From contig JAODBD010000014.1 in NCBI GenBank assembly GCA_025463785.1, forward strand, positions 1 through 64,000: a stretch of 64,000 bases of DNA, given 5' to 3'. The DNA comes from Glaciihabitans sp. (GTDB taxonomy: Bacteria > Actinomycetota > Actinomycetes > Actinomycetales > Microbacteriaceae). Shown here piece after piece: positions 1 to 8,289 of this stretch; position 1 is the first letter of the stretch; the number at the start of each line of letters is the position of its first letter. The notes beneath the pieces are model-generated. The model was given only the letters and a program-made list of their open reading frames with translations. It had not been told where the DNA came from and made no database searches. The translations under genes were made by a program, and so were the position numbers.

Positions 1-71
1 ATTGCCAGTGGGGGTCAGCAATACCTTGGGGGGCCTCCTGTCCACATCATATTTATGGAACAGGAAATCAA
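1..71. other. Upstream region of the pilin gene, truncated by the window edge
   Basis: This short stretch precedes the pilin start. It contains a purine-rich AGGAAA about 5 bases before the ATG at 72, which can serve as the ribosome binding site. No gene and no convincing promoter is seen; the transcript probably starts upstream of the window. Confidence 0.4.
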
Positions 72-530
72 ATGATTACTGCAATTCACAAAGCGCTCGC
101 CGCTCAGCGCGACGCTCGCGAGGAGAACGAAGAGGGCTTCACCCTCATCGAGCTTCTCGTTGTCGTTCTGATCATCGGCATCCTTGCCGCGATCGCCATC
201 CCGGTATTCCTTGGCCAGCAGAACTCGGCTAAGGATGCCGCAGCGAAGTCCGACCTTGGTAACGCCAAGATCGCAATCGTTTCGTACGCAACCGACCACA
301 ATGGTTCGTACTTCTCAACCGGTACCACCAACCTGGTCGCATCCGATCTGAGCACGTACGGGTACGCCGCAAGCACTGGCACGTCGAGCTTCACCGTCTT
401 CGCGACGGCAGCTGGCGCGTTCTGTGTCTCGGAAGACTCGGCCGTTGGTGCTGGTCACTTCTACAAGATCACCGACAGCGGTTCGATGTCTGCCGCGCTT
501 GCCGCTGGTTGCACCACCTCGGCTGGCTAG
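72..530 (+). CDS. pilA: Type IV major pilin (prepilin)
   Basis: Probable structural subunit of a type IV pilus. The 152-residue product has a short charged leader followed by the prepilin peptidase site EEGFTLIELLVV at about residues 21-32: cleavage after Gly, Phe at +1 and Glu at +5. About 20 hydrophobic residues follow, forming the N-terminal alpha helix that anchors and polymerises the subunit. The C-terminal domain is small and rich in Ser, Thr, Gly and Ala, with two late cysteines that could form a disulfide loop. It is the first gene of a pil operon, and a strong hairpin directly follows it, as expected for a subunit made in excess. Being major rather than minor pilin is inferred from position and size. 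The symbol is a functional name. Confidence 0.85.
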   Translation: MITAIHKALAAQRDAREENEEGFTLIELLVVVLIIGILAAIAIPVFLGQQNSAKDAAAKSDLGNAKIAIVSYATDHNGSYFSTGTTNLVASDLSTYGYAASTGTSSFTVFATAAGAFCVSEDSAVGAGHFYKITDSGSMSAALAAGCTTSAG

Positions 531-545
531 TCGATAGTTGTACAC

Positions 546-583
546 GGCTGTAGGGCGACGCAGTTACGCGTCGTCCTACAGCC
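546..583 (+). terminator. Strong hairpin between major pilin and minor pilin genes
   Basis: A 16-bp inverted repeat (546-561 against 568-583, one G-U pair) closes a six-base loop AGTTAC, starting 16 bases after the pilin stop codon. No T tract follows. It could act as a partial terminator or as a 3' stabilising structure that keeps pilin mRNA more abundant than the downstream genes. Confidence 0.7.
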
Positions 584-625
584 GCATTACAGGAGAACGA
601 CCAAAGTGAAAGGGGGATCCGACGA

Positions 626-1060
626 ATGTTCAAGAAGCTCATTGAGCGCGGGAACAATGACGAAGCCGGTTTCACCCTGATCGAGATCGTCGTGGCGATG
701 CTCATTCTCGCTCTGATCTCCGTCGCACTTCTTCCGCTTCTGATCACCGGCGTGCAGCAGTCTTCCCGCTCGGCCGCGATCGCCAGCGCCGTTCAGCTTG
801 CCAACAGCCAAATGGATATCGCCCGCGCGCAGACCGCCTCGTGCTCCGCGATTGCCGCAATGCCGACAGTCACGGTGAGTGCGGCATCCGTCTATCGCGG
901 TGTTCCACTCGCTGTGAGCAATGTAATCGGCAGCTGTCCAAGCCCGGCTCCGTCGACTTCGGCGCCTGGAACCATTTCGGTCACGGTCACGGTCACACGT
1001 ACCGACACCAACGTCGTGCTCGCTACCGCCAGCACTCTGATCTACGTGACAGCGGGATGA
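626..1060 (+). CDS. Prepilin-like minor pilin (PilV/GspI type)
   Basis: Minor subunit of the pilus or pseudopilus. The 144-residue protein has the type III signal EAGFTLIEIVVAML at about residues 14-27 with Glu at +5, then a hydrophobic helix. The rest is small and Ser/Thr/Val-rich with two cysteines, which resembles PilV/GspI-like minor pilins. AGGGGG at 611-616 is a good ribosome binding site for the ATG at 626. The stop codon overlaps the next start (ATGA), so the two are probably translationally coupled. Assignment to a specific minor pilin class is tentative. Confidence 0.75.
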   Translation: MFKKLIERGNNDEAGFTLIEIVVAMLILALISVALLPLLITGVQQSSRSAAIASAVQLANSQMDIARAQTASCSAIAAMPTVTVSAASVYRGVPLAVSNVIGSCPSPAPSTSAPGTISVTVTVTRTDTNVVLATASTLIYVTAG

Positions 1061-1653
1061 CCATGAGATTCCGCAGACCGAGCGAGTCAGAGGATGGCTT
1101 CACGCTCATTGAACTTATGGTCGCAAGCTTGCTCGGCATTCTGGTCCTGAGTGTCGTCGGAGGCATCATGTGGAGCTCGTCCAAGGCAGAGGGGCTCGTG
1201 CGCAACGTCACGTCGGCAACGTCTGCGGGGCAGGCCGTCACAAACTCGCTGGAGAACGGCATCCGCAACTCCGAGAATTCGTTTGGCCAGGTCGTACCAC
1301 TTAAGATCCTGACCTCGGGTTCAGACCAGATGGTCGTTGCCCTTGTCGCACAGAACGGCGCGACGGCATCAGCCAAATGCCAGGCCTGGTACTACGACGC
1401 GACCAACAAGCTGATCAGATACACGACATCAGCATCTGCTATCGCGCTTCCGTCCAGCGCGACTTTGGCGACCTGGATGAAGCTCTCCACTGGCGTAAGA
1501 CCGATCACCGGTAGCACCATCGTGTTCTCTCTCCGGGGGACCACGGGATTGAACTTTGCCTTCCAAGAGGATGCTGGCGCAGACCCAGCGGTCGCGTTTC
1601 AAAGTTCCACCACCAGTCGAACTGGATTGACAGGGAGTGTCGCATGTTTCTGA
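1057..1653 (+). CDS. Prepilin-like minor pilin (PilW/GspJ type)
   Basis: Third protein with a prepilin N-terminus: EDGFTLIELMVASLLGILVL at about residues 11-30, with cleavable Gly, +1 Phe and +5 Glu. The mature domain of about 180 residues has two cysteines and resembles PilW-like minor pilins. The start ATG at 1057 overlaps the upstream TGA; an ATG two codons later (1063) is an alternative. The open frame extends further upstream, but that part overlaps the preceding minor pilin gene and lacks a pilin signature. The C-terminus overlaps the next gene by about 10 bases. It probably helps prime or decorate the fibre together with its neighbours. Confidence 0.72.
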   Translation: MTMRFRRPSESEDGFTLIELMVASLLGILVLSVVGGIMWSSSKAEGLVRNVTSATSAGQAVTNSLENGIRNSENSFGQVVPLKILTSGSDQMVVALVAQNGATASAKCQAWYYDATNKLIRYTTSASAIALPSSATLATWMKLSTGVRPITGSTIVFSLRGTTGLNFAFQEDAGADPAVAFQSSTTSRTGLTGSVACF

Positions 1654-3458
1654 CCAAACTCGTCCGCTATGGACGCAAGCTTCACGATGACGAGCGCGGT
1701 GTCGCACTGGCTGCGGTGATGGGGCTCATGTTCGTAGGGCTGCTGCTCTCGACACTCGTCGTCTCGTCGGTGCTTGGGGGCATCAGCTCGACCACATCGA
1801 CGCGCGCCGGCGTGCAATCGGAGACCTCTGCCGAAGCCGGTGTCGATGTCGCGCATGCCGCGATCGTCACCGGAACGGGATGCCAGGCAACATACACAAG
1901 TACCACCGCGCCGGTCTACACGGCGACGCTGAGCTACACGACGGCGGCCTCGGCCGTCGGCGCGACGTGGGTCGCGGGGTGCCCGACGGCATCCGCCCAG
2001 TTCGTCAAGGTGACCTCGGTCGGTAGCGCGTCAGCGAAGGGTGTCGGCAGCAACAGCACCGGCGATTCGACCTCGATTGAGGCCATCTTCAACAAGCCAG
2101 TGACGACGGCGACGATCACGAAGGACGGGCCGGCTGTCTACGCGTATTCCTCTCAGGGCTACGGTGGTTCTGGCACTCTCGTGTCCGAGGACGGCACCGC
2201 CGACGCGAATGTCATGGTGAAAACTGGCAACGTGGTCTGCAGCGGAGCCGCATCCGACGCCGGCGACCTTTTGATCGCGGACGGCAACCTGACGATTTCG
2301 GGATCCTGTAACCTCGGCGGCAACGTCTGGGTCATGACATCCGATGGAACTAAGGGTATTTTCACCCAAAGCGGTGGTGACACGGTGACGGGCAACGTCA
2401 TCGCCCGCACTGTCACAGTTAACAGCGGCGTTATCAAAGGCAGCGTGTTTGCCACCTCGAGCTTCCTCGCGGGTAGCGCGACCATTGGAACCAGTTCGGT
2501 CCCCGGCAACGTCACCGTTGCGAACGGCAACTACAACACCGGCAGCGGCAGTGGCAATACTGTGGTTGTCAATGGAAACGTATGGGCGTCGGGCACTGGC
2601 AGCGAGAGCAGCGGTGACGTCATCAGCGGCAACATGTACGGACAAAACCTCGTCCTCGGCGGAGGCAATGTGAAGGGACAGGCCTTTGCAAAGGTAGGTG
2701 TCACGGGCGTTACCTGGGCCACGATCTCAGGAAGCATCGTGGCACAGACTGTGCAGTCCGGGATGACGGCGACCGGCGGCATCACCAAGTATCCAGGCGG
2801 CACACCCACGGCGCCCATCGCGCCGACCACGCCTACCGCTCCGACGGTGCCGGCGTGGATTGACTTCACCTACGTTCCCGCGGACTGGGCAGGCTTCGGG
2901 GCGTACACGTTGACCACGGCGCAGTGCAACGCGGCGGGCCTGCAGACAGCCGAGAACTCGTTCAACGGCGGCAAAGGTGTTATCGATGCCCGCGCCTGCA
3001 CGAGCGCGATCAGCCTTCCCGGCACCTCGTCGGTCACTCTGACCAACGACACCGCGATCATCTCTGCGAAAGGGTTCGACCTTGGCTACAGCGGCGGCAG
3101 CGGCAGCTTCCAGGCATCGAGCGACCTCAATCTCTGGCTCATCACACCGGACACGGTGACGTCTACTCCGACGAAGCCCGACTGTGCTTCAGGCAACCCA
3201 ACGACATTCATCGCCGGCGGATTCTCGTTCTCCAGCCACATCTCAACCCTGATCTACACCCCCTGCGAGGTGTCGATTGGCTCGGGCGTGAAGTTCTACG
3301 GGCAGATCTTCTCTGGCCTCACCACCGTGAGCGGTGCTGCGCAGCTCTTCTACACTCCGGTCGGTCTCCCCGCGTGGGATCTGGCCACGGGTAGCTCGAC
3401 ATCGACATCGGCGACGACCAACCCGTGGACCTCTTACTCAACGCGGAACATTGGGTAG
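1644..3458 (+). CDS. Large PilX-like pilus-associated protein with repeated beta-ladder motifs
   Basis: The 604-residue protein starts with a charged segment and DERGVALAAVMGLMFVGLLL (about residues 17-36), a PilX-type N-terminal hydrophobic helix. It is not a canonical GFTLIE site. About residues 220-385 contain recurring short units of the form G-N/S-V-x-V/A (GNVWV, GNVIA, GSVFA, GNVTVA, GNVWAS, GSIVAQ), like bactofilin or parallel beta-helix proteins. A Thr/Pro linker at about 385-405 is followed by a C-terminal domain with several cysteines. It lies between minor pilins and the prepilin peptidase, so it may be a tip or surface component. The PilX relationship is by N-terminus and context; the beta-ladder is my reading. 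Function is unproven. Confidence 0.65.
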   Translation: MFLTKLVRYGRKLHDDERGVALAAVMGLMFVGLLLSTLVVSSVLGGISSTTSTRAGVQSETSAEAGVDVAHAAIVTGTGCQATYTSTTAPVYTATLSYTTAASAVGATWVAGCPTASAQFVKVTSVGSASAKGVGSNSTGDSTSIEAIFNKPVTTATITKDGPAVYAYSSQGYGGSGTLVSEDGTADANVMVKTGNVVCSGAASDAGDLLIADGNLTISGSCNLGGNVWVMTSDGTKGIFTQSGGDTVTGNVIARTVTVNSGVIKGSVFATSSFLAGSATIGTSSVPGNVTVANGNYNTGSGSGNTVVVNGNVWASGTGSESSGDVISGNMYGQNLVLGGGNVKGQAFAKVGVTGVTWATISGSIVAQTVQSGMTATGGITKYPGGTPTAPIAPTTPTAPTVPAWIDFTYVPADWAGFGAYTLTTAQCNAAGLQTAENSFNGGKGVIDARACTSAISLPGTSSVTLTNDTAIISAKGFDLGYSGGSGSFQASSDLNLWLITPDTVTSTPTKPDCASGNPTTFIAGGFSFSSHISTLIYTPCEVSIGSGVKFYGQIFSGLTTVSGAAQLFYTPVGLPAWDLATGSSTSTSATTNPWTSYSTRNIG

Positions 3459-3462
3459 CTTC

Positions 3463-4284
3463 GTGACCGTCGTACTGGGGCTATTCGGGATGCTGATTGG
3501 CTCGTTCCTCAACGTCGTCATCTATCGGGTGCCGTTGAAGAAATCGATCGTGTCGCCGCCGAGCGCCTGCGGAACCTGCGGGCACGTTGTTCGACGGTAC
3601 GACAACATCCCGATCCTGTCGTGGCTGATTCTGCGCGGACGGTGCCGCGACTGCCACGCGAAGATCTCGGTGCGGTACCCGCTGGTCGAACTGGGCGGCG
3701 CGGTGTTCTTCGCAGTCGTGGCGCTCTGGTTCGTGCCGCCGATCTTCGCGGCGACGACGACGCGAGTCGTAGTTGGTGACGTTCTCGAGCTCGTCGGCAT
3801 GCTTTACCTCGCTGCGATCAGCCTCGCTCTGGCCCTCATCGACCTCGATACCCGAACGCTGCCGAACACAATCGTGCTGCCTGCCTACGCGGTCGGCGGG
3901 GCGTTTCTGGCTGGGGCCGGCATCCTTCAGGGCAACCTGCCGGCGCTCGTTTTGGCGCTCATTGGTGCGGCGGCGTTGGCAGCGATCTACTTCGCCCTGT
4001 ACTTCTTCATCCCGGGTGGGATGGGGTTCGGCGACGTCAAGCTCGCGGGCGTCCTCGGTCTGTTTCTTGGGTTTCTCGGCTGGCCCCAGCTCGTCGTCGG
4101 TTCCTTCGCCGCATTCATCACGGGGGGCCTTTTCAGCGTGATCTTGCTCGTGTCGCAGCGCGGAAAGCGGAAGAGCAGGATACCGTTTGGCCCGTGGATG
4201 CTCCTCGGGGCATGGATAGGGATCCTGGTCGGCCCACAAGTCACGACCTGGTACCTCACACTCTTCGGCCTGGGAGCAGCATGA
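3463..4284 (+). CDS. pilD: Prepilin peptidase (A24 family)
   Basis: Polytopic membrane aspartic protease that cleaves prepilin leaders and in many members N-methylates the new N-terminus. The roughly 273-residue product shows the zinc-binding segment CGTCG...CRDCH (two CxxC-type pairs), the first catalytic aspartate region ALIDLDTRTLPN and the second GMGFGDVKLAG, plus about seven hydrophobic segments. I chose GTG at 3463, just after the upstream stop, because the hydrophobic N-terminus and the SFLNVVIYRVP motif follow at the normal distance; a TTG at 3451 is possible. It is placed after the pilins it should process, and its stop overlaps the pilM start. Confidence 0.88.
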   Translation: MTVVLGLFGMLIGSFLNVVIYRVPLKKSIVSPPSACGTCGHVVRRYDNIPILSWLILRGRCRDCHAKISVRYPLVELGGAVFFAVVALWFVPPIFAATTTRVVVGDVLELVGMLYLAAISLALALIDLDTRTLPNTIVLPAYAVGGAFLAGAGILQGNLPALVLALIGAAALAAIYFALYFFIPGGMGFGDVKLAGVLGLFLGFLGWPQLVVGSFAAFITGGLFSVILLVSQRGKRKSRIPFGPWMLLGAWIGILVGPQVTTWYLTLFGLGAA

Positions 4285-5327
4285 GTCCAAACATCGTCGG
4301 TATCGACATCGGGAGCACGACTATTCGTGCACTCGAGTTGAGAAACGCCGATAAGGGTAAGCCGATCGTTGAGCGATTCTTCGAGGTTCCGCTCACCGAA
4401 GGCTCTACCCGCCGGGGCGAAGTTCTCGAGGTTGGAACCGTCGCATCCGCCATTCGCCGACTCTGGTCGCAGGGTGGCTTCAAGAGCAAGGACGTCATTC
4501 TCGGGATGGGCGGACCTCGCGTTCTCTCTCGCGACCTCCAGATGCCGCGGGTGCCGCTTGCGCAGATTCGCGAAGCACTGCCGTTCCACGTGCAGGAGAT
4601 GCTGCCCGTGCCGGTCGCCGAGGCGATCCTCGATTTCTACCCCGTCTCCGAAGAGAACGGTGACAACGGCCCGGTCATCAATGGCCTGCTCGTTGCCGCG
4701 ATCAAGGAGGCCGTCTCGGCCAACGTCGCCGCTGTTACGCAGGCCGGGCTACGACCGGTCCAGGTAGATCTCATACCTTTTGCTCTCGTGCGTGCCCTCG
4801 CGCCGCGCGGTTCAGGGGGGCTCACCGCCGTCGTCAGCATCGGTGCCAACACGACCAACGTCATCATCGTGCTCGACGGCGTGCCGCAGTTCGTCCGCAT
4901 CATCTCGACCGGGGGAGACGACATCACTCGTGCACTGGCGAGTCGGTTGAATATCACCCCGGCGCAGGCTGAAGCGGCCAAGCGCGAGATCGGTCTTGGC
5001 AGTAGTTCCATTCGCCCCGAACAGCGCCCGGCAATGGAGATCATCTACGAGGCGACGCGAGAACTTCTGACGGCCATCCGCAACACCCTCTCTTACTACG
5101 TCAACAGCAAGCCCGGCTCGCAGCTTCAGAGCGTTGTGCTCTCCGGTGGCGGCAGCCAGCTCATCGGTCTCGGCCGCGCGCTGGGTGAAGTCGCCGAGAC
5201 CACGGTTGTGCAGGCCGAGCCGCTCGGCGGGGCGCAACTGTCTCGAGATGCGAAGTCGAGGGCATCCCGCGAGCAGATGGATGCCATGACGACCGCCTTC
5301 GGACTTGCAGTGGGGACGACGGTATGA
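4281..5327 (+). CDS. pilM: Type IV pilus inner-membrane platform ATPase-like protein PilM
   Basis: Cytoplasmic actin-like protein that binds the N-terminal tail of PilN to build the alignment subcomplex. The product (about 348 residues) begins with the ATPase phosphate-1 motif VGIDIGSTTIRALEL and has the later SIGANTTNVIIV and VVLSGGGSQLIGLG nucleotide-binding segments typical of the PilM/FtsA fold. The ATG at 4281 overlaps the preceding TGA, and the gene ends in an ATGA overlap with pilN, so coupling is tight. Identity is well supported by the order pilM-pilN-pilO. Confidence 0.87.
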   Translation: MSPNIVGIDIGSTTIRALELRNADKGKPIVERFFEVPLTEGSTRRGEVLEVGTVASAIRRLWSQGGFKSKDVILGMGGPRVLSRDLQMPRVPLAQIREALPFHVQEMLPVPVAEAILDFYPVSEENGDNGPVINGLLVAAIKEAVSANVAAVTQAGLRPVQVDLIPFALVRALAPRGSGGLTAVVSIGANTTNVIIVLDGVPQFVRIISTGGDDITRALASRLNITPAQAEAAKREIGLGSSSIRPEQRPAMEIIYEATRELLTAIRNTLSYYVNSKPGSQLQSVVLSGGGSQLIGLGRALGEVAETTVVQAEPLGGAQLSRDAKSRASREQMDAMTTAFGLAVGTTV

Positions 5328-5995
5328 GCGACAAGGCCAACACCTCCGGGATCACGCTCGGCGGTGAGCCGCGCGTAAACCTGCTCCCGCCTGAGGTTGG
5401 TGAGCGTGGTCAGGCCCGCAAGACGCGTCGGCTGATGATCATCCTCATTGTTATCGCTGTGGGCGTCGTCATTGGCGCCTACTCGCTCGCCGCCGTGCGT
5501 GCCGTGACCGAGCAGGCCGGATTGGATGCTGCGAACGCGAAAACGGCACAGATCCTTGTGCAGAAGCAGAAATACGTGTCGGCTTCCGCCATCGCCGCCC
5601 AGGTTTCGGCGATTCAGGGTGCTCTCAAGCAGAACGCGTCAACGGAAGTCCAGTGGTACGTGGCGTATGCACAGATCGAAGCCATGCTCCCCAAGGGCGC
5701 AGCTTTGGCGAGTGGTGCGTTCATCGCGCCCGCGGGAATCGACACGCCTTTGGTCGCCAAGAGCGGTCTTCGCAACCAGACGCCGGCCGCAACCCTGACC
5801 TTGCAGGTTGCGGGTCTCACCCTCCCTCAGGCGGTTGACCTGATGCCCCAACTCAACGCTCTTCCCAGCTTCGGGGATGTAACGCTGGACAGCGTCGGGA
5901 CAGATCATGGCCCGTATGTCGCCCAGTTCACGATCGATTTGACGCCCAAGGCATACTCGGGTCGGTTCGCAGATGGAAGTGGAGTCGCACAGTGA
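5324..5995 (+). CDS. pilN: Type IV pilus assembly protein PilN
   Basis: Bitopic membrane protein of the alignment subcomplex. The 223-residue product has the conserved cytoplasmic motif RVNLLPPEV at about residues 17-25, which docks on PilM. One transmembrane helix follows (about 39-61), then a periplasm-facing coiled-coil and a ferredoxin-like domain. Start and stop both overlap neighbouring genes (ATGA with pilM, GTGA with pilO). Confidence 0.83.
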   Translation: MSDKANTSGITLGGEPRVNLLPPEVGERGQARKTRRLMIILIVIAVGVVIGAYSLAAVRAVTEQAGLDAANAKTAQILVQKQKYVSASAIAAQVSAIQGALKQNASTEVQWYVAYAQIEAMLPKGAALASGAFIAPAGIDTPLVAKSGLRNQTPAATLTLQVAGLTLPQAVDLMPQLNALPSFGDVTLDSVGTDHGPYVAQFTIDLTPKAYSGRFADGSGVAQ

Positions 5996-6795
5996 CCGGG
6001 AATCGATTGTGGATCATTGTCGGATCTGTGCTGATCGTCGCGATCCTCGCTATTGGGTATTTGCTGGTGATTTCGCCGAAGCTCGCCGAGGCGGACGCCA
6101 CGGCCGCCCTTGTGCAGAGTGCGCTTGCGCAACAGAACTCAACTCAGGCCGACCTGGTGAGGCTCAAGGGCCAATACAACAATCTGGGTGAGCTCACCGC
6201 GAAACTGACCGCGCTCAAGATTCTGGTGCCGGAGACTCAAGAAGGATCGACGTTCGCGGATGAACTGGCTTCGTTTGAAAAGTCATCGGGGGCGGTAATC
6301 ACGAAACTCGATCTTGCAGAGGGGACTCCGGTCACAGCGCCGGTTTCTACTGCGCCGATTAGCACGGCTGCACCGTCGACGGCTTCGACACCTGCGCCGG
6401 CGACCACGGCCCCCCCCGTTGTTGTGACTGCGGGTGCCGCGGCGGTGGGGTCAGTATGGGCCGTCAAGATAACAATTACGCTCACCGGGGATCCGGCTCA
6501 GATCGCGGCATTCAGCAAGCTCGCCCAAAACGGATCGCGTTTTTTCCTCGATACTCAGTTCAACTTCACTACCCCGAAAGCGTCGGGTGGAAGTTCTGGC
6601 GGTTCTGGCGGAGCTTCGAGCGGCAAAGCAGGTACGAGCAATTCCGGCACGTTGGGCGGCTACCTTTACGTCGTCGCTGGCGGACCAGGACTGCCGACCG
6701 ACACACCTACCCCGGTAGCCGTACCGACCGTCACTCCGACGGTCACCCCGACGACGACGCCTCCACCGACGCCGAGCAGCACGCCGACCCCGTAG
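5992..6795 (+). CDS. pilO: PilO-like pilus assembly protein with extended Pro/Thr-rich tail
   Basis: Partner of PilN by position and topology: a short N-terminus, one transmembrane helix (about residues 5-27), a coiled-coil region, then a globular domain. The 267-residue protein is unusual in carrying two low-complexity segments: a Thr/Pro/Ala stretch in the middle (about residues 103-140) and a C-terminal Gly/Ser linker followed by about 30 residues of PTPVAVPTVTP-type sequence. Both would lie outside the membrane, where they could span or contact the cell wall. It starts at GTG 5992 overlapping the pilN stop. The PilO call rests mainly on operon order, since sequence conservation in this family is low. 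Confidence 0.7.
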   Translation: MTGNRLWIIVGSVLIVAILAIGYLLVISPKLAEADATAALVQSALAQQNSTQADLVRLKGQYNNLGELTAKLTALKILVPETQEGSTFADELASFEKSSGAVITKLDLAEGTPVTAPVSTAPISTAAPSTASTPAPATTAPPVVVTAGAAAVGSVWAVKITITLTGDPAQIAAFSKLAQNGSRFFLDTQFNFTTPKASGGSSGGSGGASSGKAGTSNSGTLGGYLYVVAGGPGLPTDTPTPVAVPTVTPTVTPTTTPPPTPSSTPTP

Positions 6796-7047
6796 GTGTC
6801 CGGCGCCGGGCGCGTGCTCGGCGTCGCGCGTGGCTACCCCAAGTCAGTGCAGCCCTCGACCTTCGCTCGTAGACCAGGCTTTCGTACCATTGGATCTGGA
6901 AAATCGCGCAAGGTCATCGAACGCAACGGATACGTCGACCGCATAGCGCCTCGGCGGTGCGCCCGTAAACCCCCATTGCCGCGCAGGCGCCCAACGATAG
7001 AGTGACCTCACCGACTGACGCCCGCCAGGGCGGTGAGGAGTTTCATC

Positions 7048-7908
7048 ATGAGCGAAACCACGCCAACACCAGAATCGGAAGAGCCGACGCCCGCCGCGGC
7101 GGCAGAAACCACGCCAGGAACGGCGGCCACGAGCCCCGCTGCCGCTGAGACGGCAGTTGCCGACCCGCCTCCGCTGGTTGAGCCAGGCGCGTCGTCGGCG
7201 ACGGATGATGTGATCGTCGAACCGGCAGCGACATCCGAATCAGAGCCCGTCGTCGCAACCGCAGACCCTGCCGTCGTCCAGACTGCCAGGCCCGTCCAGA
7301 GTCAGCACGTTGTGTACGTTGAGGCGCCACAGCCGCCCCGGAAGAGAGGCAATCGCGCGATCGGATCCCTGCTGGTGATCGCGTCAGCGGTGTTGTTCGC
7401 TGTGTTGTACGCGGTCATCCTTTATGTGGTCGGCCTCGTCAGCCACGGTGTCGCGGACTTCAACTTCATTAGCCAGTTCGACTTCTGGGTGCCGGTGATC
7501 GCCTTCGCGGTTGGGTTCATCATCCTCGTGCTCATCGTGAATCGCGCCGGGTGGGCGGCCTATGTCATCGGTAGCCTCTTCGTCGGGGTGTTCGTCTACT
7601 TCGCGACCGCCGGCGGACTGCTGCTACTCCACGCGTCTTCAGTACCCACCAACGAAGTTGGGGCGGCCTTCAAAACCGTTCTCTTCAGCGCGGTTGCGAT
7701 CAGCGCTGCGCTACTGGCCCGCGAGGTTTCGCTGTGGGTTGGGTTCGCCATCGCCGCCCGCGGTCGTCGCGTGAAGGTGCGCAACGTCGAGGCGCGCGAC
7801 GAGTACGAACGTGACGAGGCCGCCAAGCGCGCGGAATACGAGCGCGCCAACGGGGCACGAGCGGATGCCGCACCAGCGCCGATCGCCGACGAGGTGCCTG
7901 CGTCATAG
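7048..7908 (+). CDS. Uncharacterised membrane protein with disordered acidic N-terminus
   Basis: I do not recognise a named family. The roughly 286-residue product has about 100 N-terminal residues rich in Ala, Pro, Glu and Thr, probably disordered. A basic PRKRGNR then precedes about four hydrophobic helices (near residues 105-127, 145-163, 168-190 and 200-225). The tail is charged, with repeats of DEYERDEAAKRAEYER. ATG 7048 is chosen because GAGGAG sits at 7035-7040; an in-frame GTG at 7033 lies inside that site. A possible promoter TTGCCG-16-TAGAGT lies at 6976-7003. It stands alone between the pil and str operons, so context gives no function. Confidence 0.65.
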   Translation: MSETTPTPESEEPTPAAAAETTPGTAATSPAAAETAVADPPPLVEPGASSATDDVIVEPAATSESEPVVATADPAVVQTARPVQSQHVVYVEAPQPPRKRGNRAIGSLLVIASAVLFAVLYAVILYVVGLVSHGVADFNFISQFDFWVPVIAFAVGFIILVLIVNRAGWAAYVIGSLFVGVFVYFATAGGLLLLHASSVPTNEVGAAFKTVLFSAVAISAALLAREVSLWVGFAIAARGRRVKVRNVEARDEYERDEAAKRAEYERANGARADAAPAPIADEVPAS

Positions 7909-7960
7909 CCAGCGCGGGCGTGGCAACGCGCGGAACGCAGCGCCCTGAGCGAACATTGGC

Positions 7961-7996
7961 GCGGCCGGGCCGGTTTCATTTGACCCGCCCGGCCGC
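7961..7996. repeat. GC-rich inverted repeat overlapping the str promoter -35
   Basis: The arms GCGGCCGGGC (7961-7970) and GCCCGGCCGC (7987-7996) are perfectly complementary over 10 bp around a 16-base loop. The loop contains most of the TTGACC -35 element of the str promoter. It may be a terminator of the upstream gene (no T tract) or an operator. Confidence 0.6.
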
Positions 7997-8009
7997 ACCC
8001 GAGTAGTAT
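7980..8009 (+). promoter_or_regulatory. Probable sigma-A promoter of the str operon
   Basis: TTGACC (7980-7985) and TAGTAT (8004-8009) are separated by 18 bases, a close match to the vegetative consensus. The predicted leader to rpsL is about 270 bases. The rest of the gap between 7909 and 8289 holds no gene that I can see. Confidence 0.72.
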
Positions 8010-8289
8010 TTTGCGGGTGTGCGCTTTGTCGTGCGCTCTTGCCGCGCAGCGTTGCTTAAACGCATCGATGTTCGGCAGGGCGAGGCACTCGCACCAAGCT
8101 GGGTTCGACGCTATTCCAGGGTCGGCCCCCACGGCATACCAATCAGTAACACAGCGCCATTGAAGAATGGCGGCTGAGTTACGCGTTTGGTCCAGATGAA
8201 CTCGTTTGGCCCGGCTACCGCCGTGCCTCGCGAATGCTAGCTACGCGAGTAGCGACTGTCACCGTGCAGTAAATACAAGGAGTTATGTA

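Noticed and set aside
8206-8289. N-terminally extended S12
   Set aside because: The extra frame has no ribosome binding site, whereas GTG 8290 follows AAGGAG and matches the universal N-terminus.
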